Assembly (NCBI RefSeq): GCF_030408755.1
Contig: NZ_CP047209.1
Span: forward strand, 806,001 to 870,000
DNA length: 64,000 nt
Source of the DNA: Corynebacterium felinum
GTDB taxonomy: Bacteria; Actinomycetota; Actinomycetes; Mycobacteriales; Mycobacteriaceae
Reading direction: 5' to 3'
Below are positions 19,254-26,783 of the stretch, one piece after another; the first letter of the stretch is position 1, and each line of letters begins with the position of its first letter. The notes beneath the pieces are model-generated. The model was not told where the DNA came from, searched no databases, and saw only the letters and a program-made list of their open reading frames with translations. The translations under genes and the position numbers were made by a program.

Positions 19254-19415
19254 TCACGGGGATTATTAGAAATAGTGTGTCCGGTTGGAATGTGAGGTGG
19301 TTCGTTTGTTATGAGGGGGAAGGGGGGGGAAGGAGGGGGTGACAGTGTGGAAGTGTCGGGGATATAGGGGTGTTTGTACTGTTTAAGCTGTCAAAGGGTG
19401 AACAATACGGGGATT

Positions 19416-19454
19416 GGTTACTCGGTAACCTACCCCAAAGGTTACTCGGTAACT
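19416..19454. promoter_or_regulatory. tandem palindromes GGTTACTCGGTAACC (x2), candidate operator
   Basis: Two copies of a palindrome with arms GTTAC / GTAAC around a TCG spacer. The first is perfect over 15 bases; the second differs at its last base. They start 24 bases apart, about 2.3 helical turns. They lie in the 510-base gap between the M23 peptidase gene and padR, about 190-225 bases upstream of padR. No gene is seen in the gap. The binding protein is unknown; a regulator of the padR-ABC operon is the simplest guess. Confidence 0.5.
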
Positions 19455-19647
19455 ATCGGCTTGTAAAGAGGGTACCTAATTTTCGCACTGGCGCCTGTGG
19501 GTCTACATATTTTGTGTAAACCCCCTGCCTGCCGAAACATGAAAGTAAACCACAACGAAGAAACCCCTTAACCTTCATGCACAATCAGGTGTGCACAAGG
19601 AAAAGGGGAAGGTAGGGGAGAAGGAGGGGTGGGGGCGAATGCAAACA

Positions 19648-19722
19648 AGCCCTATCTTTGATCCACACCCCAAAGCCGACTGCTCAAGCTGCGGGGATTG
19701 GGTATGGAATAAAGACAGGGCT
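19648..19722 (-). terminator. probable terminator after M23 peptidase gene
   Basis: AGCCCTATCTTT pairs with AAAGACAGGGCT with one mismatch around a long loop that contains a further short stem (CCCA / TGGG). On the reverse strand GCTTGTTTGC follows, a weak T-run. It lies about 18 bases after the stop. Confidence 0.5.
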
Positions 19723-19739
19723 AGTGAAAGTGTTAACGC

Positions 19740-20453
19740 TTAGTTGATCACGATACCGCGCTCAGCCAACCATGGGATTGGGTCAACAGCACCACTGCCG
19801 GTTGGGTGAATCTCGAAGTGAAGGTGAGATCCGGTGGAGAAACCACGCGAACCCATGCCTGCGATGTGCTGTCCGGCCTGGACGCGCTCACCAACAGAAA
19901 CATTGAGGGTTTCCATGTGGCCGTAGACAGAAATAGAGCCGTCATCGTGGCGGATGCGAATCCAGTTGCCATAGCCTGAAGCTGGGCCGGAGTCGATCAC
20001 GGTGCCTTCCATGACGGCGAGAATAGGGGTGCCAATTGCATTGGCAATGTCGATGCCTGCGTGGATGGTGCCCCAACGGGCACCGAAACCGGAGGTGAAT
20101 ACGCCTTCGGCTGGGCGGACGACAGCTGGCTTAGGGGTACGTGCCTCCAGGTCAGCTTCTGCAAGCTTTGCGGAATACTCTACGGCCTTAACAAGCTGGT
20201 CGGTGAGGTTGACCACTGGCTTGAACTCGGCAAACGCGAGGATTTGTGGCGCGGAGGAGCCGAGTGCTGGAAGGTCGTTGGAGGCGAGCTGGATATCAAC
20301 AGTCTGCGCCTCGGAGGTATGGGCGAGTGCTGCGCCGGACGCACCGGCAGTGGATACAACGCCGGTGGCGGCGGCAACGAAAGCCACGCGCCCCTTGACA
20401 GGGGTGGTCTGCTTGCGGTGCTTGCCACCAGTACGTGGTCGCATCTCGTGCAT
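19740..20453 (-). CDS. M23 family (LytM) metallopeptidase, secreted
   Basis: Cell-wall peptidase-like protein of 237 residues. A basic N terminus (MRPRTGGKHRKQTTPVKGR) precedes a hydrophobic alanine-rich segment and an AALAHTSEAQ stretch that looks like a signal peptide. The M23 domain starts around residue 118 (GVFTSGFGARWGTIHAGIDIA), with the first zinc ligands in the HAGID segment, then GYGNWIRIRHDDGS, YGHM and the HLHFEIHP motif supplying the last histidines. All expected zinc ligands appear present, so an active peptidoglycan endopeptidase is plausible. It is divergent from perM across 585 bases that contain several GTTAC/GTAAC elements, which is of interest because M23 genes are MtrA targets in corynebacteria. 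Confidence 0.9.
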   Translation of the reverse strand: MHEMRPRTGGKHRKQTTPVKGRVAFVAAATGVVSTAGASGAALAHTSEAQTVDIQLASNDLPALGSSAPQILAFAEFKPVVNLTDQLVKAVEYSAKLAEADLEARTPKPAVVRPAEGVFTSGFGARWGTIHAGIDIANAIGTPILAVMEGTVIDSGPASGYGNWIRIRHDDGSISVYGHMETLNVSVGERVQAGQHIAGMGSRGFSTGSHLHFEIHPTGSGAVDPIPWLAERGIVIN

Positions 20454-20605
20454 TGAAGCCTACTTCCCTTGATAAGTTTTCTCGGTGGGGTTTCGATCGA
20501 GTTGCTCACTGGGTGAAGCTTCAATGAGCTAAGAAGAAACGTTCCCAATGCTTCTTTCCTGTAGAAGGAAGTGAAGCTTTGTGAAGTTTTTTCTGTGAAG
20601 ATGGT

Positions 20606-20656
20606 GTTACACTTTCGTCTCGATCGTAACCACTTCGTTATCTTCCGAAATGTAAC
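20606..20656. promoter_or_regulatory. GTTAC/GTAAC cluster upstream of M23 gene
   Basis: Copies of GTTAC at 20606 and GTAAC at 20626 and 20652 lie about 150-200 bases upstream of the M23 start. Similar elements occur upstream of rpf2 and betP. Envelope peptidase genes, rpf2 and betP belong to the MtrA regulon in C. glutamicum, so these are candidate MtrA half-sites. The spacing is not regular, so this remains a guess. Confidence 0.3.
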
Positions 20657-20938
20657 ACTAGCCGGAAGTCAGACAGGCGGCAACCTGATTGATGAAAAAT
20701 GTTTCATTTCTTTACTGCATGCCTCAGCGTTACATATCTTAGAAAAGGTACACGCAAATAGGGGTAATTCCAAGAATTGGCAGGTCATCAAAGTTGATGT
20801 CTCTTAGATTTTATTTAGGTAACTTCTCAGCCTGTTGCTGGTGTGATTAAGCACTCCCCCCATAATTTCCCCCCTATTTTCGGTGAATTTATCTCGTGAG
20901 GTGACCAACCACTGCTTCCTAATCAGTGATCAATTGTC

Positions 20939-20996
20939 CTCAACCTTTCCTTCGGTGATCACAATTTGATCACAATTGTGAAGCAAAAGGGTCGAG
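20939..20996. repeat. single degenerate CTCGAC / GTCGAG unit upstream of perM
   Basis: CTCAAC followed 52 bases later by GTCGAG, with CTTTCC after the first box and AAAAGG before the second, as in the arrays at 14 and 24 kb. The inside carries GATCACAATT twice and the palindrome CACAATTGTG. It ends 42 bases before the perM start. Confidence 0.6.
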
Positions 20997-21038
20997 TCTA
21001 TTCATCAGTGCGCATTGTTGTAATGGCAAACTAGGGGA

Positions 21039-22553
21039 ATGAGTAAGAAGTCAAGCCCCAGTTCTGGTCCTACGCGCCGGAAGCGCAGTCGTCCCGCTGG
21101 CCAGTCGGGAGTTGCTGCTTCCCGCCCTGGGGGCGGCTTCCGTTCGGGTGCGAGGAAATCGGCGGCGGCGGAATTTGATCAGGCTCCGCCACGTTTTTCT
21201 TCGAAGATGCGTACTTTCCTGCCCGTTGTGTTGGTTCCGCATGCTGTTGCGGTGGTGGCCATTATTTCGGTGTCACTGGTGGTTTTGTTGTCCACATCGA
21301 CGACGATGGTGGCGTTACCTGCCACGATCGCCATGGGTTGGTTGTTGTTGAATGCGCTGCCTGTGCATGGCGCTGACTTGGATTTTTCGGTGCTTCCGCT
21401 GCTTCCTGCGCTGCTTTTTGCGTGGGTGATTGCTGTGCGCGTACGCCGCGCGGTACGGCATAGGGTGAGCTTGGCGGATTTGGGTGTGCTCTTTGTGTGT
21501 GTTGTGGGCATTCCGTCGTTGTTGACGTTAACGGCTGCTGCGATGTTGTTGGATGCGTCTGAAGTTTTCGATGTGGGCGTACCTAATATTGCTGTGGCTG
21601 TGGGCAAAACTGTTGTGTTGCACGGTTCGGCGATGGTGTTGGGGATGCCGCGTAAGTTGTGGCGTGCGTTGTGTGGTCGCATGGGGTTGCCCAAGTGGTT
21701 GGTTGCTCAGGCTATTACTGCTTTGTATTTCTTAGCTGCTGTGGTGGTGCTGTCTGCTGTTGTTGTGGTGGTGTCGCTGTTTGTGCATCATGCGGCGGTG
21801 GCGGAGTCGTTGGCCGGTTATTCGTCGGCGGGTGTGGCTGCGGTTGTGGGGGTGTGCGTGGCGGCGTTTCCGAATGCTGCGATTTCGGCGGTGGCGTTGG
21901 TGTCGGGTTCGGAGTTTCAGATGGGTAGTGGGGCTGTGTCGGTGTTTGGTTCTACGCTTGTTCCGTTGCCGCCGATTCCGTTGTTTGCTGCGTTGCCGCA
22001 GTCGGCGCATCCTGCTGGGGTTGCGTTGTTGGTGATTCCGATTGTTGCCGCGATGATTGCGGTGGTGCGGCGGGTTCCGCGGTTGTATCAGGTGCCTGGT
22101 TTGGTGGGTTTTGTTTTTGTGTTTTCGATGGTGCTGTTTCAGGCGACGTCGGGGCAGTTGGGTGTGTATGGGGCGACGGGCCCGCGTTTGATTTCGTCGG
22201 TGTTTGTGGCTGCTTTTATGTTGGTGGTGGCTGTGGTGACTTCGGGTGTGACGGCTGTTGTGAGGCGTTCTCGCTCGCGTGTCGACGCCCCCACCCCATC
22301 TCCTTTTGCCGAACCGTTGCCTGCGGCTGAGGTTGGTGATGATGGTGAGCAGCCTCAGGATTTTGAGCATGGTGAAGTAGAAGTTTCTGAAGAAGCTACT
22401 GAAGAACCAGAACCAGAAGCAGAAGAAGAAGAAGAAGAACCGGAAGCAGAGCCAGAAGTAGACTCCGCGGAAGATCCTGCAGATGAACCAGAAGATACTC
22501 CTAACGAAGAACCTGTTGAAGACGAACCAGAAGACGAACCAAAGCAGGATTAA
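21039..22553 (+). CDS. perM: PerM-like membrane protein (DUF6350 type) with acidic tail
   Basis: Integral membrane protein of 504 residues. A basic cytoplasmic N terminus of about 60 residues is followed by many hydrophobic helices to about residue 405, then a highly acidic Glu/Asp/Pro-rich tail of roughly 90 residues with a run of glutamates. The position directly before purN and purH matches mycobacterial perM (Rv0955), a protein linked to cell division stability and persistence. The assignment rests on this synteny and the multi-helix layout rather than on a sharp motif. The coding strand is very rich in G and T until about 22.27 kb and then switches to GAA-rich tail codons. Its stop overlaps the stop of the convergent nuclease-like gene. 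Confidence 0.75.
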   Translation: MSKKSSPSSGPTRRKRSRPAGQSGVAASRPGGGFRSGARKSAAAEFDQAPPRFSSKMRTFLPVVLVPHAVAVVAIISVSLVVLLSTSTTMVALPATIAMGWLLLNALPVHGADLDFSVLPLLPALLFAWVIAVRVRRAVRHRVSLADLGVLFVCVVGIPSLLTLTAAAMLLDASEVFDVGVPNIAVAVGKTVVLHGSAMVLGMPRKLWRALCGRMGLPKWLVAQAITALYFLAAVVVLSAVVVVVSLFVHHAAVAESLAGYSSAGVAAVVGVCVAAFPNAAISAVALVSGSEFQMGSGAVSVFGSTLVPLPPIPLFAALPQSAHPAGVALLVIPIVAAMIAVVRRVPRLYQVPGLVGFVFVFSMVLFQATSGQLGVYGATGPRLISSVFVAAFMLVVAVVTSGVTAVVRRSRSRVDAPTPSPFAEPLPAAEVGDDGEQPQDFEHGEVEVSEEATEEPEPEAEEEEEEPEAEPEVDSAEDPADEPEDTPNEEPVEDEPEDEPKQD

Positions 22554-23518
22554 GCTGTGCGTTTGTGGTGGTTTTGTAGTATTTTGCGTAGTTGGTAGAT
22601 GATGGGGTGGTTGAGGGGGTCGAGGTTGGGGATGTCGTTTCTATTTAGGCTGGGGTCTACTTCTTCTGGGTGGTAGCGGATGATGTAGCCGTGGTTTTGG
22701 ATGATTTTTTCTCGGTAGCGTTCGTTTTCAAGCGCGTGGTAGTTGTTGCGGGTTTTAGCTCTGCCGTCGATTTCTATCCCGATGAATCCATTGACTACGA
22801 TGTCAATCCGGTAGCTTTGGACTGGTACTTGGATTTCGATGCTGGTCAGTTCAGGGATGCGGTCGAATACGCTTTCAATCAGGCGGCGTGCTTTGGTTTC
22901 ATACAGGCTTTCGCTGCCTTCTTGTGCAGTTGCTAATAGCTCTAAGGCGCGGGGTTTGCCTGTGATGCTGGGCATGGATTTAATCTCTGCATATGCTTGG
23001 ATTTTAGAAATCCTCCGATGGTAAAACGCTGCTTCGATAAATGTCATGGCGGTGTCTTCGTCTTCTTCTTTAGCTACTAGGTCTACGAATGTGCGTGGAA
23101 TAGTGGTGACACGGATGCCGTTTTCTTCCATGATGTCTTTTTCCGGTAGCAGTCTGGATGTGTAGGTGGCGTAGGGGCTGCGTTGGTTTTTTGCTGGGGG
23201 TTTCATGGTGCCGGGAAGAGTAAGCTGCACGGTGACAAAATCAGTGGTGTTTGAGATAAAGGGGATGCCTAACACGCAGGCGGCTGCCCTGCCGGTTAAG
23301 ACTGCCGAACGTGATGTTGACGCTACGGCATAGCAGCGCATCAGATTGCGTCTGCTGGGTACTAGACGGTGAAAAACCGCAGAATTAATTGCTTGGGTTG
23401 AGGCTAGTTTGGTGATGCTGCTTGTGGTGTCGTGTGTGGTTTTCCGCAGGTTGATCAATGCATGGAATGGGAGGGGGTTATTTAGCCCACAGGTGATGTT
23501 GTAGGAATTGGTGGTCAT
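22550..23518 (-). CDS. putative nuclease-fold protein with AbiEi-like N-terminal region (DUF559-like)
   Basis: Protein of about 322 residues from the chosen ATG; the frame is open 120 bases further upstream without a better start. The N-terminal part (RCYAVASTSRSAVLTGRAAACVLGIPF near residue 60-87) resembles winged-helix abortive-infection antitoxin (AbiEi-like) proteins. The C-terminal part resembles Vsr/DUF559 restriction-like nucleases: a conserved ESLYETKARRLIE, then D239 in YRIDIVVNG, E249-x-D251 in GIEIDGRAK and K255. That is a PD-(D/E)xK-like arrangement. Proteins of this architecture are common and variable in corynebacteria, but their function is not established. It lies immediately beside the large repeat array, whose first box is 158 bases upstream, and it converges on perM with overlapping stops. 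Confidence 0.65.
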   Translation of the reverse strand: MTTNSYNITCGLNNPLPFHALINLRKTTHDTTSSITKLASTQAINSAVFHRLVPSRRNLMRCYAVASTSRSAVLTGRAAACVLGIPFISNTTDFVTVQLTLPGTMKPPAKNQRSPYATYTSRLLPEKDIMEENGIRVTTIPRTFVDLVAKEEDEDTAMTFIEAAFYHRRISKIQAYAEIKSMPSITGKPRALELLATAQEGSESLYETKARRLIESVFDRIPELTSIEIQVPVQSYRIDIVVNGFIGIEIDGRAKTRNNYHALENERYREKIIQNHGYIIRYHPEEVDPSLNRNDIPNLDPLNHPIIYQLRKILQNHHKRTA

Positions 23519-23675
23519 ATTTTTATCAGAACACACCTTCAGCAGGTTCGCATGTCGAGAGTGAAAAATCCTCCCCAAACCTGTGGATAACTCCTTTTCC
23601 CACCAAGCCCTGTGGATAACTTCACTTCCTGGTTTCACTGAAGCTTGTCAATACAGGCTTTCGCCCAGGGGGTTA

Positions 23676-24410
23676 CTCGACTGTTTTGCTTCTGGGTCCT
23701 GAAATCCTTGAGCTTGGTGTGGATTGGTCGAGAAACCCCTGGCGGGTTTGATCCTGGGAGTGTGTTGTGCCCGATACGGATTGGGGTTACTCGACTTTTG
23801 TGTTCCCAAGGTTGTGGATTCATGGGTACACGCGCGAATTGGTCGAGAAACCCCAAGCGTGGGCTTTACATGGGGTGGTTGCTTGTATTGGCTAAAGGTG
23901 TTTACTCGACTGTTTCGCACTTGGGTCCTGAAAATCTTGAGCTTGGTGTGGATTGGTCGAGAAACCTCAGGCGGGTTTGATCCTGGGAGTGTGTTGTGCC
24001 CGATACGGATGAAGGTGACTCGACTTTTGTGCTCCCAAGGTTGTGGATTCATAGGTCCCAGCGCGAATTAGTCGAGAAACCTCAAGTGTGGGTTTTGCAT
24101 GAGATGGTTGCTTGTATTGGCTAAAGGTGTTTACTCGACTGTTTCGCACTTGGGTCCTGAAAATCTTGAGCTTGGTGTGGATTGGTCGAGAAACCTCAGG
24201 CGGATTTAACTTTGGGAGTGTGTTGTGCCCAATAGGGATGAGGATGACTCGACTTTTATGCTCCTAAGGTTGTGGATTCATGGGTTCACATACTAATTGG
24301 TCGAGTAATCACACTTAAGCTGCATCACATGGGATGCGAAGTCCCGTTAGAACTCGACTTTTATGCTTCGCAGTGATTGGATTCTGCGGCGTTAAACTGT
24401 GAAGGTCGAG
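23676..24410. repeat. array 2: fourteen alternating CTCGAC / GTCGAG boxes
   Basis: CTCGAC starts at 23676, 23790, 23905, 24019, 24134, 24248 and 24353. GTCGAG starts at 23727, 23842, 23956, 24071, 24185, 24300 and 24405. Successive distances are 51, 63, 52, 63, 51, 63, 52, 63, 51, 63, 52, 53 and 52 bases. A higher-order tandem repeat of 229 bases (two box pairs) is present nearly three times, with the second and third copies identical over long stretches. The array occupies the divergent gap between the nuclease-like gene and purN. Open frames inside it are by-products of the repeat, not genes. Confidence 0.9.
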
Positions 24411-24511
24411 TTGTAGTGGTTTTGGGTTGTTTGTGGGTTTTGTGTGTTCTTGGTGGGGCTGGTTCCCCCAAAGTAGATTGACACGGCACTTACCGGCTAA
24501 CATGACTGTTT

Positions 24512-25132
24512 GTGACCAGCCAAGAATCACCTCAGCCATTGAGTATTGTGGTGCTGGCCTCCGGGTCGGGCACTCTTGCACAATCAATTATCGATAATCA
24601 AGGGGTTTATCGCGTAGCTGCCGTCGTTGCAGACGTTGACTGTTATGCGCTGACCCGCGCTTCGGCTGCCAATATTCCCACTGAGCTTGTTCCCTTGGTC
24701 AAGGGTGCTGATAGGGGTCGGTGGAATGAGGAGTTGGCTCGGGTTGTGCGTGGTTATGGCCCTGATTTGGTTGTGTCCGCGGGTTTTATGAAGATTCTGG
24801 GCAAGGAATTCCTTGATGTTTTTGCGGGCAGGATTATTAATACTCATCCTGCTTTGTTGCCTGCTTTTCCTGGGGCGCATGCGGTTCGTGATGCCCTTGC
24901 CTATGGTGTGAAGGTCACAGGTTCCACTGTTCATTTTGTTGATGAGGGTGTGGATACCGGAAAGATTATTGCCCAGGAATCGGTGGCTATTGCGCCAGGT
25001 GAAACCGAAGCAGACCTGCATGAGCGGATTAAGCAGGTTGAGCGCAAGCTCATTGTGACAGTATTGGACTCCTTCGCCCGTGGTCATGGGCAGGAGAGAA
25101 TAATAGAGAGGTTGTCTTCCACCCATGAGTGA
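24512..25132 (+). CDS. purN: phosphoribosylglycinamide formyltransferase
   Basis: Purine biosynthesis enzyme transferring a formyl group from 10-formyltetrahydrofolate to GAR. The length of 206 residues is typical. The phosphate loop region [12 protein letters not shown], the catalytic segment [18 protein letters not shown] with Asn and His, and [15 protein letters not shown] with the catalytic Asp are all present. It starts at GTG. The last 8 bases overlap the purH start, so the two genes form an operon, as in other corynebacteria and mycobacteria. Confidence 0.96.
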   Translation: MTSQESPQPLSIVVLASGSGTLAQSIIDNQGVYRVAAVVADVDCYALTRASAANIPTELVPLVKGADRGRWNEELARVVRGYGPDLVVSAGFMKILGKEFLDVFAGRIINTHPALLPAFPGAHAVRDALAYGVKVTGSTVHFVDEGVDTGKIIAQESVAIAPGETEADLHERIKQVERKLIVTVLDSFARGHGQERIIERLSSTHE

Positions 25133-26693
25133 AGATCGCAAGGCAATTAAACGCGCACTTATTAGTGTCTATGACAAGACTGGGCTTGAGGAGCTTGCTC
25201 GTGCCCTTGATGGTGCGGGTGTGGAGATTGTTTCCACTGGTTCTACTGCCGCTAAGATTTCGGCTCTCGGTATTGATGTGACTCCTGTTGATCAGTTGAC
25301 GGGTTTCCCTGAGTGTCTTGAGGGTCGTGTGAAGACTCTGCATCCGAGGGTGCATGCCGGTATTCTTGCTGATACCCGTAAGGATGATCATCTTGCTCAG
25401 CTGCAGGAGTTGGGGGTTGAGCCTTTCCAACTTGTAGTTGTCAACCTGTATCCGTTTACACAGACGGTTGCTTCCGGCGCTGATTTTGATGCGTGTGTGG
25501 AGCAGATTGATATTGGTGGGCCTTCGATGGTGCGTGCTGCGGCGAAGAATCATCCTTCTGTTGCGGTTGTTGTTGATCCTGCTCACTATGGTCGTGTTGC
25601 TGAGGCTCTCACGAGTGGTGGTTTTACTCGTGCTGAGCGTACTGCTTTGGCTGTTGAGGCTTTCCGCCATACTGCTTCTTATGATGTTGCTGTGGCGACG
25701 TGGATGGGTGCTCAGATTGCTGATGCGTCTGAGACGTTCCCTGCGTGGGTCGGTTCTACTTACGAGCGCACAACTGTGTTGCGTTATGGTGAGAATCCGC
25801 ATCAGTCTGCTGCTTTGTATTCTGATGGGACTGGTTTGGCGGGCGCTCAGCAGTTGCATGGTAAGGAGATGAGTTATAACAATTACACGGATTCTGATGC
25901 TGCGTGGCGTGCTGCGTGGGATCATGCGCGTCCGTGTGTTGCGATTATTAAGCATGCGAATCCTTGTGGCATTGCTGTGAGTGATGTTTCGATTGCGCAG
26001 GCTCACCGCAATGCGCATGCGTGTGACCCAGTGTCTGCTTTTGGTGGTGTGATTGCTGCTAATCGTGAGGTGACTGTGGAGATGGCTTCGCAGGTTACTG
26101 ATATTTTCACTGAGGTGATTATTGCTCCTTCTTATGAGGAGGGTGCGGTTGAGGTGTTGGCGCAGAAGAAGAATATTCGTATTCTTGTTGCGCAGGCTCC
26201 TGAGACTTCTTCGCTTGAGCGTCGTGAGATTTCTGGTGGCATTTTGGTTCAGGAGCGCGATGTGATTGATGCTGAGGGCGATGCTCCTGCTAACTGGACT
26301 CTTGTTGCTGGTGAGCCTGCTGATGCTGAGACTCTTGCTGAGTTGGAGTTTGCGTGGCGTGCGGTGCGTGCGGTGAAGTCTAATGCGATTTTGCTTTCGC
26401 GTGATAGTGGCACTGTTGGTGTTGGTATGGGGCAGGTTAACCGTGTCGACGCCGCCAAACTGGCCGTTGAACGCGCCAACACTCTTGCGGGTGATGTTGA
26501 GCGTGCGCGGGGCGCGGTTGCTGCTTCTGATGCGTTCTTCCCGTTTGCGGATGGTTTCCAGATTCTTGCCGACGCCGGGGTCACCGCAGTTGTTCAGCCT
26601 GGTGGTTCGATTCGTGATGCTGAGGTTATTGAGGCTGCGAACGCTGCTGGTGTGACCATGTATCTGACTGGTGCTCGTCACTTCGCGCACTAA
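25125..26693 (+). CDS. purH: bifunctional AICAR transformylase / IMP cyclohydrolase
   Basis: Enzyme of 522 residues catalysing the last two steps of IMP synthesis. The N-terminal MGS-like cyclohydrolase domain contains [26 protein letters not shown] and [15 protein letters not shown]. The C-terminal transformylase domain contains [13 protein letters not shown] and the catalytic [11 protein letters not shown]. It ends with [11 protein letters not shown], the usual C terminus. It is coupled to purN by an 8-base overlap and followed by a strong terminator. The coding strand is markedly rich in G and T. Confidence 0.98.
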   Translation: MSEDRKAIKRALISVYDKTGLEELARALDGAGVEIVSTGSTAAKISALGIDVTPVDQLTGFPECLEGRVKTLHPRVHAGILADTRKDDHLAQLQELGVEPFQLVVVNLYPFTQTVASGADFDACVEQIDIGGPSMVRAAAKNHPSVAVVVDPAHYGRVAEALTSGGFTRAERTALAVEAFRHTASYDVAVATWMGAQIADASETFPAWVGSTYERTTVLRYGENPHQSAALYSDGTGLAGAQQLHGKEMSYNNYTDSDAAWRAAWDHARPCVAIIKHANPCGIAVSDVSIAQAHRNAHACDPVSAFGGVIAANREVTVEMASQVTDIFTEVIIAPSYEEGAVEVLAQKKNIRILVAQAPETSSLERREISGGILVQERDVIDAEGDAPANWTLVAGEPADAETLAELEFAWRAVRAVKSNAILLSRDSGTVGVGMGQVNRVDAAKLAVERANTLAGDVERARGAVAASDAFFPFADGFQILADAGVTAVVQPGGSIRDAEVIEAANAAGVTMYLTGARHFAH

Positions 26694-26707
26694 GCTGCGG
26701 ATATTTT

Positions 26708-26747
26708 AAAACCCTCCTTGTTGAGCTTTGTACACAAGGAGGGTTTT
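26708..26747. terminator. bidirectional intrinsic terminator
   Basis: AAAACCCTCCTTGT pairs with ACAAGGAGGGTTTT across a 12-base loop. A- and T-runs on both sides let it serve purH on the forward strand and the convergent surface-protein gene on the reverse strand. Confidence 0.9.
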
Positions 26748-26783
26748 GTGTTCCCCGGACTTAATAGTTGCGGCGAGGGTTGG

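Noticed and set aside
23645..24149. Overlapping open frames on both strands encoding repetitive peptides (about 60-134 residues)
   Set aside because: They lie inside the repeat array, repeat with its period and occur on both strands; they lack ribosome-binding sites and are by-products of the DNA repeat.
25050..26690. 546-residue open frame antisense to purH
   Set aside because: It mirrors purH codon bias, is rich in Arg, Ser, Asn and Thr, and shows no domain; purH has full family motifs.
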